Part shown: positions 26,112 to 34,184 of the stretch, one piece after another | How positions within the stretch are numbered: the first letter of the stretch is position 1 | Layout of the letters: each line of letters begins with the position of its first letter | From: Limnohabitans sp. JirII-31 | Lineage (GTDB): Bacteria > Pseudomonadota > Gammaproteobacteria > Burkholderiales > Burkholderiaceae_C | Direction: 5' to 3' | Assembly (NCBI RefSeq): GCF_002778315.1 | Contig: NZ_NESA01000014.1 | Span: 1 to 64,000, forward strand | Length of the DNA stretch: 64,000 nt | Translations under genes and position numbers: made by a program | The notes under the pieces: generated by a model | What the model saw: only the letters and a program-made list of their open reading frames with translations | Databases searched by the model: none | Told to the model about the DNA's origin: nothing

Positions 26112-27110
26112 ATGAACCACGTTCCTAAACGCCACCTGCTCACGCGCCTTTGGGCCACAGCACTGCTGGCCACGCTGGGCCTGTCATTGGCACAAGCGGC
26201 CGACAACGATTACCCCAACAAACCTGTCACTGTCATCGTGGCCTACGCCCCCGGCGGCCAAGGCGATGTGTTTGCACGCTTGGTCAGCGACAAGCTGTCC
26301 ACGATCTACAAACAAGCCGTGGTGGTCGACAACAAACCGGGCGTCTCCGGCACGGTGGGTACACGCATCGCGGCCAAAGCCAAAAACGACGGCTACACCT
26401 TGTTCCTGGGTCAGACCGGTGAGATCACCGTCAACCGCGTGCTCATGAAAGACCTGGGCTACGACCCCATGAAAGAACTGGTGCCGGTGGTGCTGATTGG
26501 CAATGCGCCTCTGGTCATGCTGGCACCCGCCGATGCCCCTTACAACACCGTGGCTGAATTCATCCAAATGGCACGCGCCAAACCTGGCGAGTTCAGCTAC
26601 GGTTCGGTCGGTGCGGGCACGCCAGGCCACCTGTCCGCCGTGGCCTTGGCCCTCGGGGCCAAGCTCAACATGGTCCACGTGCCCTACAAAGGCGTGGGCC
26701 CCTTGATGTCCGACCTGATGGCAGGTCGCTTGCAAGCCTTCTTCAGCAGCGCTTCAGCGGCCATGCCCCAAATCAAAGGCGGCAAGCTTAAAGCACTGGG
26801 CGTGACCACCACCCGCCGCATGAACTCTTTGCCCAACGTGCCCACCGTGGCCGAGGCGGGCTTGCCAGGCTTTAGCTACACCTTGTGGGGCGGCTTGTTT
26901 GCGCCAGCAGGCACACCTGTAGAGGTGATTGAGCGCTTGAACCGCGATGTCAACAGCGTGCTGGCCATGCCTGAGATTCGCAGCCGTCTGGAGAGCGACA
27001 ACGTGGCGGTGCCCAAAAACACGCCCGCTGAATTTGCCGACTACGTGCGCAGCGAAGCGGTGAAGTTTGAAAAGCTCATCAAAGATGCCGACCTGAAACT
27101 TGAACAGTGA
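26112..27110 (+). CDS. Bug-family (TctC) periplasmic solute-binding protein
   Basis: A 332-residue protein, signal peptide ending near SLAQAAD. Blocks: KPVTVIVAYAPGGQGDVFAR, GVSGTVGTRIAAKAKNDGYT, YGSVGAGTPGHLSAVAL and VPYKGVGPLMSDLMAGRLQ. Third Bug protein of the operon, 39 nt after the second. Three differing receptors in one operon suggest several related substrates or receptors feeding one transporter. Confidence 0.9.
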   Translation: MNHVPKRHLLTRLWATALLATLGLSLAQAADNDYPNKPVTVIVAYAPGGQGDVFARLVSDKLSTIYKQAVVVDNKPGVSGTVGTRIAAKAKNDGYTLFLGQTGEITVNRVLMKDLGYDPMKELVPVVLIGNAPLVMLAPADAPYNTVAEFIQMARAKPGEFSYGSVGAGTPGHLSAVALALGAKLNMVHVPYKGVGPLMSDLMAGRLQAFFSSASAAMPQIKGGKLKALGVTTTRRMNSLPNVPTVAEAGLPGFSYTLWGGLFAPAGTPVEVIERLNRDVNSVLAMPEIRSRLESDNVAVPKNTPAEFADYVRSEAVKFEKLIKDADLKLEQ

Positions 27111-27117
27111 CCCGCAT

Positions 27118-27131
27118 AAGCGATCTCGCTT
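27118..27131 (+). terminator. Weak terminator-like hairpin
   Basis: Five-bp stem AAGCG / CGCTT with ATCT loop followed by GTTTGTTC. It sits between the last Bug gene and the LeuB-like gene and could partly reduce read-through. The stem is short, so this is tentative. Confidence 0.25.
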
Positions 27132-27177
27132 GTTTGTTCATCCTCCTCTTTCCTTTTGACCCACCGATAAGTTGTTT

Positions 27178-28233
27178 ATGAAAATTGTTGTTTTACCCGG
27201 CGATGGCATTGGCCCCGAAACCATGGCGGTCACCGTCGATGTGCTGCAAGCCGCCTCCAAACGCTTCAACCTTGGCCTGGAGTTGATGCACGACATCGCC
27301 GGCCACGCCAGCTTGCAGCAACACGGCGCCACCGTGACCCCTGCGCTGTTGGAGAAAGTCAAAAACGCCGATGGCCTGATGCTCGGCCCCATGGCCACCT
27401 ACGACTTCAAAGACGAAGCCAAAGGCGAAATCAACCCCTCCAAGTTTTTCCGCAAAAGCCTGGACCTGTTTGCCAACATCCGCCCGGCACGCACCTACCC
27501 CGGCGTGAAAACCATCACCTCAGCCTTTGACTTGGTGGTGGTGCGCGAAAACACCGAGGGCTTTTATGCCGACCGCAACGTGGAGTCGGGCAACAGCGAA
27601 ATCTTGGTCACACCCGACGTCGCCATTTCGCTGCGTCGCATCACCCGCGAATGCTGCGAGCGCATTGCACGCAGCGCGTTTGAACTGGCCATGCAACGCA
27701 AGCGCCACCTGACCCTGGTGCACAAACACAATGTGCTCAAAGTCACCGATGGCATGTTTTTGGATGCCTGTCACCGCGTGGCCAAAGATTTTCCCGAGGT
27801 GACGGTGGACGATTTCATCGTCGACGCCATGATGGCCCACGTGGTGCGCGCACCGGCACGCTTTGACGTGATCGTGACCACCAACATGTTTGGTGACATC
27901 TTGTCGGACCTCACCGCAGAACTCTCAGGCAGCTTGGGGCTCGGCGGCTCTTTGAACGCGGGCTTGAACAACGCCATGGGCCAAGCGGCACATGGCTCGG
28001 CCCCCGACATTGCGGGCCAAGACATTGCCAACCCGTTCTCGCTGGTGTTGTCGGCCTCCATGTTGCTGAGCTGGCACGCCCAGCGCTCAGGTAACGCCGC
28101 TTACTTGCAGGCCGCACAAGCCATCGACCAAGCCGTGGAAGACTGCATTGCCAATGGCGAATGCACGCGCGACGTGGGCGGCAAATTGGGCACGCACGCC
28201 ACCGGTCAGGCCGTGGTGAAACGCTTGGGTTGA
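27178..28233 (+). CDS. Isocitrate/isopropylmalate dehydrogenase-family enzyme (LeuB/tartrate dehydrogenase-like)
   Basis: A 351-residue NAD(P)-dependent beta-decarboxylating dehydrogenase. The N-terminus is MKIVVLPGDGIGPE. Substrate-site segments are NIRPARTYPG, VVRENTEGFYADRN and LVHKHNVLKVTDGMF (catalytic lysine region). The metal-binding aspartates are in TTNMFGDILSDLTAEL. Family members act on isopropylmalate, isocitrate, tartrate or malate homologues. Placement at the end of a catabolic operon without leuC/leuD points to a degradative 2-hydroxyacid substrate instead of leucine synthesis. A perfect terminator hairpin follows. Confidence 0.85.
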   Translation: MKIVVLPGDGIGPETMAVTVDVLQAASKRFNLGLELMHDIAGHASLQQHGATVTPALLEKVKNADGLMLGPMATYDFKDEAKGEINPSKFFRKSLDLFANIRPARTYPGVKTITSAFDLVVVRENTEGFYADRNVESGNSEILVTPDVAISLRRITRECCERIARSAFELAMQRKRHLTLVHKHNVLKVTDGMFLDACHRVAKDFPEVTVDDFIVDAMMAHVVRAPARFDVIVTTNMFGDILSDLTAELSGSLGLGGSLNAGLNNAMGQAAHGSAPDIAGQDIANPFSLVLSASMLLSWHAQRSGNAAYLQAAQAIDQAVEDCIANGECTRDVGGKLGTHATGQAVVKRLG

Positions 28234-28236
28234 AAA

Positions 28237-28266
28237 CACAAACGCCACCCGAGGGTGGCGTTTGTG
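28237..28266. terminator. Long perfect hairpin between convergent genes
   Basis: A 14-bp perfect stem, arms CACAAACGCCACCC and GGGTGGCGTTTGTG, with a 2-nt loop. On the minus strand it is followed by TTTTC, and on the plus strand it begins 4 nt after the LeuB-like stop. It probably terminates both the catabolic operon and the convergent amidohydrolase gene. Confidence 0.75.
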
Positions 28267-28285
28267 CTGGCCTCAAAGGCGATGT

Positions 28286-29359
28286 TCAGGCACGTCCCAG
28301 CAAGCGCTGGGCATTGCGGCTTTCAATGGCCGTCAGGTCGTTCATGCTGAAGCCCATGGCCATGAGGCCTTTGACGTGGTCGAGTGAGGTGCGGTACGGG
28401 AAGTCGGTGCCAAACACCACCTGCGACACATCCACCAGGTTCAAGAGCGACAGCAGCGCACCAGGGTGCGAGGCTTGCGCCGTGTCGTAGTAGAAGCTGC
28501 GCAGGGTCGGCAGCACTTGGTCGCTGGGCAAGATCTTGCCGAAGTTGGCATTGAGCTTGGGCAGCATGGTCAGGCGCTCCACCAAGAATGGCATGGTGCC
28601 CCCCGCATGCGAGAAGATGAACTTGATGTCTTTGCAGCGCGTGGCCGTGCCGCTGAACAACAAGCTGGTGATGGTGCGGGTGGTGTCGGTGGCGAACTCG
28701 ATGGTCGAGCCCGGCACACCTTCTTGCAAGTTGCCGCAGCACTTGGGGTTGGATGGGTGGGTGTAGACCACCAGCTTGCGGCGGTTGATCTCGTCCATGA
28801 TGGGCGCAAACGCCTTGTCGCCCAACCATTTGCCGTCGTAGCTGGTGAGCATGGCAATGCCGTTGGCCTTGAGCACGTCCACGCTGTAGGCAATCTCGGC
28901 CAAGGCGCCATCTACGTCGAGCATGGGCAGGGTGGCAAAGAAACCAAATTGACTGGGGTAGTCACGCGCCAGCTGGGCACCGTATTCGTTGCTCACGCGG
29001 GCCATGGCGCGCATGGTGGCCGCATCGCCAAAGCTGGCTGCAGGTGTGGTGGGTGAGGTGATCGAATACGTCACGCCTGCTTGGGCCATGTCATCGAGCG
29101 TTTTGTTGAGCGACCAATTGCGTGCCGGCGGTTCAGCCAGTTTGCGGGTTTCCAGCTCTTTCAAAAACGCGGGCGCCCACACGTGGTGGTGCACATCCAC
29201 CAGCGAGCGTTTGGCCACGCTGGGCAGGGGTGCGTCTTTGGACGAGGTGGCGCACGATGGCAACACCGCAGCCGCACCAGCGGCCAGCAGGCCCGTCAAA
29301 AAGCCACGGCGTGGGGTGCATTGGTTGCAACCGTCTTGGGGATGAAAGCGCTGTGCCAC
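28286..29359 (-). CDS. Exported amidohydrolase-2 family protein (ACMSD/resorcylate decarboxylase-like)
   Basis: A 357-residue TIM-barrel amidohydrolase. The N-terminus has a twin-arginine pair (TPRRGFLTGLLAAG) and a lipobox-like LPSC with C36, so it may be a Tat-exported lipoprotein. The metal-binding start is VDVHHHVWAP (55-62), with later VYTHPSNP, FSHAGG and the GTDFPY aspartate. Relatives are decarboxylases or hydrolases of aromatic acids. Export is unusual for those enzymes. It is monocistronic, convergent with the catabolic operon. Confidence 0.8.
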   Translation of the reverse strand: MAQRFHPQDGCNQCTPRRGFLTGLLAAGAAAVLPSCATSSKDAPLPSVAKRSLVDVHHHVWAPAFLKELETRKLAEPPARNWSLNKTLDDMAQAGVTYSITSPTTPAASFGDAATMRAMARVSNEYGAQLARDYPSQFGFFATLPMLDVDGALAEIAYSVDVLKANGIAMLTSYDGKWLGDKAFAPIMDEINRRKLVVYTHPSNPKCCGNLQEGVPGSTIEFATDTTRTITSLLFSGTATRCKDIKFIFSHAGGTMPFLVERLTMLPKLNANFGKILPSDQVLPTLRSFYYDTAQASHPGALLSLLNLVDVSQVVFGTDFPYRTSLDHVKGLMAMGFSMNDLTAIESRNAQRLLGRA

Positions 29360-29502
29360 AAAAGTCTCCTGGGTCTGACAAAGTTAGCGCGACTTTGCCA
29401 GAAGAGCTCGTGCTTGCCCATGGGGTTGGCACCAGTGCCCAGTCCCTCGGGCGACTGATTCAAATATAAGCATCTCTTGATATGCCTCAAGGGAAGGCGC
29501 AT

Positions 29503-29548
29503 GATGAAGCGATCCAATGCAATGCCTGTATTGGCTCAACGCTTCATC
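29503..29548 (+). promoter_or_regulatory. Structured 5' leader before the DUF2892 gene
   Basis: Outer perfect 9-bp arms GATGAAGCG (29503-29511) and CGCTTCATC (29540-29548) enclose an inner 5-bp stem CCAAT / ATTGG with an 11-nt apical loop. The 3' arm ends directly at GGAG, the ribosome site, 10 nt before the ATG. The geometry fits an RNA element affecting translation or mRNA stability. An operator palindrome is a less likely alternative because of the long interior. Confidence 0.45.
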
Positions 29549-29558
29549 GGAGAAATGT

Positions 29559-29762
29559 ATGACATCAAATGTTGGCGGTATTGACCGCGTTTTGCGCATC
29601 GTCGTGGGCGCCGTGCTGGTGGCCCTAGCACTCACCCACACCATCGGCGCATGGGGCTATCTGGGCCTGATCGTGCTGGCCACGGGCGTGTTCAGTTTTT
29701 GCGGGGTATACACCTTGCTGGGCATCAACACCTGCCCCATGAAAGACAACCACCCCACCTAA
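29559..29762 (+). CDS. DUF2892 small inner-membrane protein
   Basis: A 67-residue protein with two predicted membrane helices (IDRVLRIVVGAVLVALAL and WGYLGLIVLATGVFSFCGVY), then TLLGINTCPMKDN. The NVGGxDRxLRI start and the CP motif are those of DUF2892 (YgaP-like membrane domain), often found beside rhodaneses and sulfide-handling genes. The start is set by GGAG 7 nt upstream. It lies alone on the plus strand between minus-strand genes, next to the persulfide island. Confidence 0.85.
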   Translation: MTSNVGGIDRVLRIVVGAVLVALALTHTIGAWGYLGLIVLATGVFSFCGVYTLLGINTCPMKDNHPT

Positions 29763-29781
29763 CAGACACGCCCAGCAGACA

Positions 29782-30963
29782 TCAGGCAGAGGCGAGCTTG
29801 GGCTTCAAGTGACCAGACCCACGCAACCACAGCAGCCCCAGGCCTGCCAGGGCGACGGGCAGCAGTGAGCCCCAGTTCAACCACGCCCAACCTTGGGTCG
29901 TGACCAAGGCCCCCGACGCAAACGATGTGACGGCCATGGTGGCAAACACACAGAAGTTGATGGCGGCCTGGGCACGGTTTTTTTCTTGTGGGGTGTAGGA
30001 CAACATGGACAAAGTGGTGCTGCCTGTGAACAGGAAGTTCCAACCCACGCCCAACAAGAACAAAGCCACCAGGAACTGGTTCAGTTCTGCGCCCGACAAC
30101 GCCACCGCAATGCAGGCAAAGTTCAGCAGCACGCCCACGCCCATCACAGGCAGCACGCCAAAGCGCTTGATCAAATGCCCCGTCACAAAGCCTGGGGCAA
30201 ACATGCCAATCACGTGCCACTGCAATACCCACGCTGTGTCTGAAAACGGCAAGCTGCACACCTGCATGGCCAAGGGCGTGGCGGCCATCAACAAATTCAT
30301 CACGCCATAGCCCAGCGCCGCGCACAGGGCAGACACCACAAAAACAGGTTGCCGCATGATCACACCCAAAGGACGTCCCGGCTGATCGGTGCTTGACGCC
30401 ACAGGGGCAGGTGGAAACTCAATGAACGCCATCACGCCCATCGACACCACGGCCACCAAGGCCAGCGCCACATAAGCACCAGCGAATGGAAACGCCAACA
30501 AGTTCTTGGTGTACATCGCCAAATTGGGGCCCACGATGGCCCCAATCAAACCGCCCGCCATCACCAGAGAGACAGCTTTTTCGCGGTAGTCCACCGTGGT
30601 CAACTCAGCTGCGGCAAAGCGGTACAGCTGCGCATTGGCGCTGTAGTAACCGGCCACAAAAGTGGTCACCACCAGCAACCAAAACGACTGGGTCAACACC
30701 GCCCAAGCGCCCAGACCCGCCGACAGCAGAGCTACCAAGAGTCCCAACTGAAACGAACCTTTGCGCCCAAACCGTTGCTGCGACTTGGCCACCAAACCCG
30801 TGCTGAGCGCCCCACCCACCACATAGCCCATCACAGGCAAGGTGGCCATCCAGCCCACCGGGGCCAAGCTCAACCCGACCAGGCCGTTGATGGCGATGAA
30901 GGTGACGTTGTTGGTCAGGAACAAGCCCTGGGCGATGGCAAGCAATAAAAGGTGACGGTTCAT
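29782..30963 (-). CDS. Major facilitator superfamily transporter
   Basis: A 393-residue membrane protein with about 12 helices. The loop 2-3 motif is degenerate (KSQQRFGRKGSFQ), and a second half starts after about residue 200. It resembles YbjJ/unknown-substrate MFS members. It is the last gene of the minus-strand arm of the persulfide island: its ATG lies 28 nt after the methyltransferase stop. The substrate is unknown; export of a methylated or oxidised sulfur compound is a possible but unproved role. Confidence 0.85.
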   Translation of the reverse strand: MNRHLLLLAIAQGLFLTNNVTFIAINGLVGLSLAPVGWMATLPVMGYVVGGALSTGLVAKSQQRFGRKGSFQLGLLVALLSAGLGAWAVLTQSFWLLVVTTFVAGYYSANAQLYRFAAAELTTVDYREKAVSLVMAGGLIGAIVGPNLAMYTKNLLAFPFAGAYVALALVAVVSMGVMAFIEFPPAPVASSTDQPGRPLGVIMRQPVFVVSALCAALGYGVMNLLMAATPLAMQVCSLPFSDTAWVLQWHVIGMFAPGFVTGHLIKRFGVLPVMGVGVLLNFACIAVALSGAELNQFLVALFLLGVGWNFLFTGSTTLSMLSYTPQEKNRAQAAINFCVFATMAVTSFASGALVTTQGWAWLNWGSLLPVALAGLGLLWLRGSGHLKPKLASA

Positions 30964-30991
30964 GGTCTAGGTTATAGCTGAGTTGCGGTGC

Positions 30992-31621
30992 TCAATCGCC
31001 CAGCAATGGCTTCTTGGCGACAAAGCCCAACAGGCCTGACATGCCGTTGTGCGCGCTGCCCTCGGCAATAGAGGCTTCGTAGGTTTGCAGATCCAGCACC
31101 TCGTAGCCAGGAAACGAGGCACGCATCAACGCTTCGTCGTACAAGTGGTCGAGTTCACCCGGGCCTCCGGTGTTGAACCTGAGCTGCGCGGTGCTGTAGC
31201 CCTGAATCACCAACACGCCACCGGGCTTCAAACACCTGTCCATGCGTGCAAACAACTGCGCACGCTGATCGGGGCCGGCAAACTGAAAGAAGATGCCCAC
31301 CACGTTGTCGTAACGCGCTGGCGGCCACGCAAACGACTGCCAGTCGCTGCACTGAAAGTTCACCTGCACCTGGTGCGCTTGGGCCAATTGATGGGCCTTG
31401 ATCACAGCGTTGGATGAAAAGTCAAACGCATCGACCTGCAAGCCCTGCTTGGCCAGCCAGACGCTGTTGCGTCCCTCGCCATCGGCCACCGACAAGGCCG
31501 AGCCGGGTTGGAGGTGGCGCTGTTGGCGCGCCAAGTAGGCATTGGGCTGCTCGCCAAACAAATAGCCCTCAATGTCAAAACGGTGCTGCCAGCGCTCTAG
31601 TGGGTTGGTGAACGTTGCCAT
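30992..31621 (-). CDS. Class I SAM-dependent methyltransferase, TehB/thiol methyltransferase-like
   Basis: A 209-residue Rossmann methyltransferase. The SAM site region is ALSVADGEGRNSVWLAKQG (about 42-60), with the acidic end of strand 2 at VDAFDFSS, and a motif III region CLKPGGVLVIQGY. The GRNS signature resembles TehB and small thiol/chalcogen methyltransferases. Co-transcription with persulfide dioxygenase suggests methylation of a thiol or sulfide, which is inference. ATG lies 1 nt after the stop of the AhpD-like gene; an upstream in-frame start is not needed. Confidence 0.82.
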   Translation of the reverse strand: MATFTNPLERWQHRFDIEGYLFGEQPNAYLARQQRHLQPGSALSVADGEGRNSVWLAKQGLQVDAFDFSSNAVIKAHQLAQAHQVQVNFQCSDWQSFAWPPARYDNVVGIFFQFAGPDQRAQLFARMDRCLKPGGVLVIQGYSTAQLRFNTGGPGELDHLYDEALMRASFPGYEVLDLQTYEASIAEGSAHNGMSGLLGFVAKKPLLGD

Positions 31622-31622
31622 A

Positions 31623-31985
31623 TCAAGCCTGTGCCTCGGCGGCAGGCGCAAACGCGTCCCAAGCGGTCAGGGCTTCTGACGCGTACATCAAGCCCGGGCC
31701 ACCGCCCATGTAGACCGTGACCGCCAACATTTCCTCCAGCTCTTGGCGCGTGCAGCCGAGACGACGCAAGGCTTTGACATGAAAGCCAATGCAGCCCGAA
31801 CAGTGTTGTGTGATGCCAATCGCCAAAGCGATCAGCTCTTTGTGCTTCTCGCTGATGGCACCGCCCGCCATGGCCGCTTTGGCCAATTGCCCAAAGCCTT
31901 GCATGGCCTCGGGTTGGGCTTTGCGCAAAGCGCCCATGGATTGGCTGATGTTTTGAATCAACGTGGGGTGGTCAAAAGAACTCAT
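31623..31985 (-). CDS. AhpD-like carboxymuconolactone decarboxylase-family protein with CxxC
   Basis: A 120-residue helical protein. It carries the redox-type motif QHCSGCIGFH in the core helix, followed by EELEEMLAVTVYMGGGPG-like sequence, which places it with the AhpD/peroxidase-type CMD proteins, unlike the two cysteine-free members at 23-25 kb. The start follows AAGG with 8-nt spacing. It lies between persulfide dioxygenase and the methyltransferase, consistent with thiol or peroxide chemistry. Confidence 0.88.
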   Translation of the reverse strand: MSSFDHPTLIQNISQSMGALRKAQPEAMQGFGQLAKAAMAGGAISEKHKELIALAIGITQHCSGCIGFHVKALRRLGCTRQELEEMLAVTVYMGGGPGLMYASEALTAWDAFAPAAEAQA

Positions 31986-32002
31986 GGTCAGAACCTTAAA
32001 AA

Positions 32003-32878
32003 TCAAACAGCATTCACAGGAATCTTCAAATACGACAGCCCATTGGCTTCGGCAGGCGGCATGTCACCGGCACGGATGTTGACTTGCACCGCGGGCCATA
32101 TCAGCACCGGCATCTCCAAACCCGCATCGCGTTGTGTGCGCATGGCCACAAACTCGGTCTCAGTCACGCCGTCGTGCACATGGATGTTGTGGGCGCGCTG
32201 TTCAGCGACCGTGGTTTGAAATGCCACAGGGCGATCGTTGGGCGGGTAGTCATGGCACATGAACAAGCGCGTGTCGGCTGGCAAGCTCAGCAGCTGTTGC
32301 ACCGAGGCGTACAGCGCCTTGGCATCGCCACCCGGAAAGTCGCAACGCGCGGTGCCCACATCGGGCATGAACAAGGTGTCGCCCACAAACACCGCATCGC
32401 CAAACTGGTAGGCCACACAGGCCGGGGTATGCCCGGGCACGCTCAAGACAGTGCCCATCACACGGCCCACGGCCATCGTCTCACCGGCTTGGAGCAGGTG
32501 GTCAAACTGCGAGCCATCCACCTTCAAGCCCGGCTCCAAATGCAGCAATTTTTTGAACACCTTTTGGACCGCCGTGATGTGGGCCCCAATCGCAGTGCGA
32601 CCGCCCAACTGCGCCTTCAGGTATGCAGCAGCACTCAGGTGGTCGGCATGGGCATGGGTTTCCAATACCCAAACCACCTGCAACTGGTGCTGCCGCACAA
32701 AGTCGATCACCCGGTCTGCGCTGGTGTGGTGGGTGCGGCCTGACTTGGGGTCGTAGTCCAACACCGAGTCGATGATGGCGCATGCCGATCCTGCCCCCTC
32801 ATGCACCACGTAAGTCACGGTGCATGTCACTGGGTCAAAGAAACCTTGGACTTGGGGCTGAAACATCGGAGCTGGCAT
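32003..32878 (-). CDS. Persulfide dioxygenase-type metallo-beta-lactamase-fold protein (Blh/ETHE1-like)
   Basis: A 291-residue MBL-fold protein. The metal motif is THAHADH (H75, H77, D79, H80); the further ligands lie in VPGHTPACVAY, GDTLFMPDVGTARCDFPGG and CHDYPP. The DVGTxRxDF segment and the spacing match Blh/ETHE1 persulfide dioxygenases, which oxidise glutathione persulfide to sulfite. It is divergent from a BigR-type repressor gene, the classic arrangement for blh. The start is taken at MPAPMF; an internal ATG at 32866 is possible. Confidence 0.9.
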   Translation of the reverse strand: MPAPMFQPQVQGFFDPVTCTVTYVVHEGAGSACAIIDSVLDYDPKSGRTHHTSADRVIDFVRQHQLQVVWVLETHAHADHLSAAAYLKAQLGGRTAIGAHITAVQKVFKKLLHLEPGLKVDGSQFDHLLQAGETMAVGRVMGTVLSVPGHTPACVAYQFGDAVFVGDTLFMPDVGTARCDFPGGDAKALYASVQQLLSLPADTRLFMCHDYPPNDRPVAFQTTVAEQRAHNIHVHDGVTETEFVAMRTQRDAGLEMPVLIWPAVQVNIRAGDMPPAEANGLSYLKIPVNAV

Positions 32879-32909
32879 GCGGGTGATCTTAGAGGAAAGC
32901 CTTCTATCA

Positions 32910-32928
32910 ATATACATTTTTTGTATAT
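32910..32928. promoter_or_regulatory. AT-rich palindrome, candidate BigR-type operator
   Basis: ATATACA-TTTTT-TGTATAT, a perfect 7-bp inverted repeat in the 91-bp gap between the divergent blh and arsR genes. A second AT-rich repeat (TTTTTTA / TAAAAAA, 32930-32949) adjoins it. The position fits joint repression of both arms by the ArsR protein encoded next to it. Confidence 0.7.
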
Positions 32929-32969
32929 GTTTTTTAATATACTAAAAAATTAGTCGCCCTCAATTTGTC

Positions 32970-33281
32970 ATGAAGAAAAAAACCTTTGATCTCGCCAGCA
33001 TGCATCAATCGGCTGATCAAGCCTGTCGGTTGATGAAGGTGCTGTCCAATGCCGACCGCTTGCTGCTGCTGTGCCAACTGACCGAGGGCGAGAAATGCGT
33101 CAGCGAACTCGAAGAGCTGTTGGGCATCGTGCAACCCACCCTCTCGCAACAACTCGGGGTGCTGCGCAACGAGGGCTTGGTGAGCACGCGCCGTGAAGGC
33201 AAAAACATTTATTACCAAATCACCAGCCAAGAAGCATTGGCCGTCATGCACGTGCTGTATGCCAACTTCTGCACCCCCTGA
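32970..33281 (+). CDS. ArsR-family thiol-sensing repressor, BigR/SqrR type
   Basis: A 103-residue winged-helix repressor. The HTH is at about 44-70 (CVSELEELLGIVQPTLSQQL), with wing REGKNIYYQI. Cysteines are C19, C35, C43 and C101. C43 before the HTH and C101 in the last helix correspond to the pair that forms a polysulfide or disulfide bridge in BigR and SqrR, releasing DNA when sulfide or persulfide rises. No metal-site motif (ELCVCDL) is present. It has no Shine-Dalgarno sequence. A close paralogue lies at 63455-63790. Confidence 0.9.
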   Translation: MKKKTFDLASMHQSADQACRLMKVLSNADRLLLLCQLTEGEKCVSELEELLGIVQPTLSQQLGVLRNEGLVSTRREGKNIYYQITSQEALAVMHVLYANFCTP

Positions 33282-33292
33282 AAGACCACACC

Positions 33293-33730
33293 ATGACCCT
33301 CGACTGGAACCATTTCACGCCCTGGACCTCGCTGGCCGGTGGCGTGCTGCTGGGCTTGGCCTCGGCCCTGTTCATTGTGCTCAATGGACGCATCTTGGGC
33401 ATCAGCGGCATCGTGGGCGGGCTGCTGCCACCCACGCGTGGTGACACCTCTTGGCGCATCAGCTTTTTACTGGGGCTGCTGGCAGCACCCTGGGTGGTGC
33501 AACGGGTGGCGCCCGCGCAGTGGATCAAAAGCCCGCGTATTGACGCCAGCACAGGCATGGTCATCGTGGCGGGACTGTTGGTGGGCCTGGGCACCCGCTA
33601 TGCATCGGGCTGCACCAGTGGACACGGCGTGTGTGGTTTGTCACGTCTGTCCCCGCGCTCCATGGTGGCCACGGGGGTGTTCATGGCGGCAGGGTTTGCC
33701 GTGGTGTTTGTGCTCGGGCACTGGCTGTGA
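33293..33730 (+). CDS. YeeE/YedE-family membrane protein, N-terminal-half type
   Basis: A 145-residue inner-membrane protein with about four helices, containing [12 protein letters not shown] and the family signature [13 protein letters not shown] (about 103-115) with its conserved cysteines. YeeE/YedE (Sulf_transp) proteins move thiosulfate or other reduced sulfur. In this two-gene form it pairs with the next protein. Located 11 nt after the arsR stop. Confidence 0.9.
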   Translation: MTLDWNHFTPWTSLAGGVLLGLASALFIVLNGRILGISGIVGGLLPPTRGDTSWRISFLLGLLAAPWVVQRVAPAQWIKSPRIDASTGMVIVAGLLVGLGTRYASGCTSGHGVCGLSRLSPRSMVATGVFMAAGFAVVFVLGHWL

Positions 33731-33740
33731 GGAGAAACAC

Positions 33741-34184
33741 ATGCATCGCATCAGTGAATTTTTGATAGGCCTGTTGTTTGGCGTGGGGCTCATGCTGTCG
33801 GGCATGACCGACCCAGGCAAAGTGATTGGTTTTTTAGATGTGACTGGCTTGTGGGACCCGTCACTCGCTTTGGTCATGGGTGGCGCCGTCGGCGTGGGCG
33901 TCTTTGCCTTTGCCTGGGCCAAACGGCGCAACCATCCGGTGCTGGGTCAACACTTCGCGTGGCCTGCGTCCGAAAAGATAGACCGCCGCGTTGTGGTGGG
34001 CAGCCTGGTCTTTGGGGTGGGCTGGGGTTTGGCTGGTTTTTGCCCTGGGCCAGCGTTGGTAACCTTGGTTTCGGGTCAAGAAAAGGCTGTGGCATTTGTG
34101 ATTGCCATGATCTTTGGCATGATCGCTTACGAAAGTATTCAGCGCTTCTATCCCCCCTCCTCTTCAACAGAAAGTCCACCATGA
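33741..34184 (+). CDS. YeeE/YedE-family membrane protein, second half (DUF6691)
   Basis: A 147-residue membrane protein with about four helices. It shows [20 protein letters not shown] at the start and [13 protein letters not shown] (with the conserved cysteine) in the second half, as in the partner half of split YeeE/YedE transporters. GAGGAG precedes the ATG, 10 nt after the first half. Its stop overlaps the dienelactone hydrolase start (ATGA). Confidence 0.9.
   Translation: MHRISEFLIGLLFGVGLMLSGMTDPGKVIGFLDVTGLWDPSLALVMGGAVGVGVFAFAWAKRRNHPVLGQHFAWPASEKIDRRVVVGSLVFGVGWGLAGFCPGPALVTLVSGQEKAVAFVIAMIFGMIAYESIQRFYPPSSSTESPP

Noticed and set aside
27178..28233. Naming the LeuB-like gene leuB
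   Set aside because: leuC and leuD are absent and the operon is catabolic; the family includes tartrate and other hydroxyacid dehydrogenases.
31623..31985. Assigning the three CMD-family proteins to one protocatechuate pathway
   Set aside because: The 31.6-kb member has the redox CxxC and sits in a sulfur operon; the two at 23-25 kb lack it. No pcaB, pcaD or related genes are present.
32970..33281. Reading the ArsR proteins as arsenite or zinc sensors
   Set aside because: The ELCVCDL or alpha5 His/Asp metal sites are missing, while the cysteine pair and neighbours fit sulfide/persulfide sensors.
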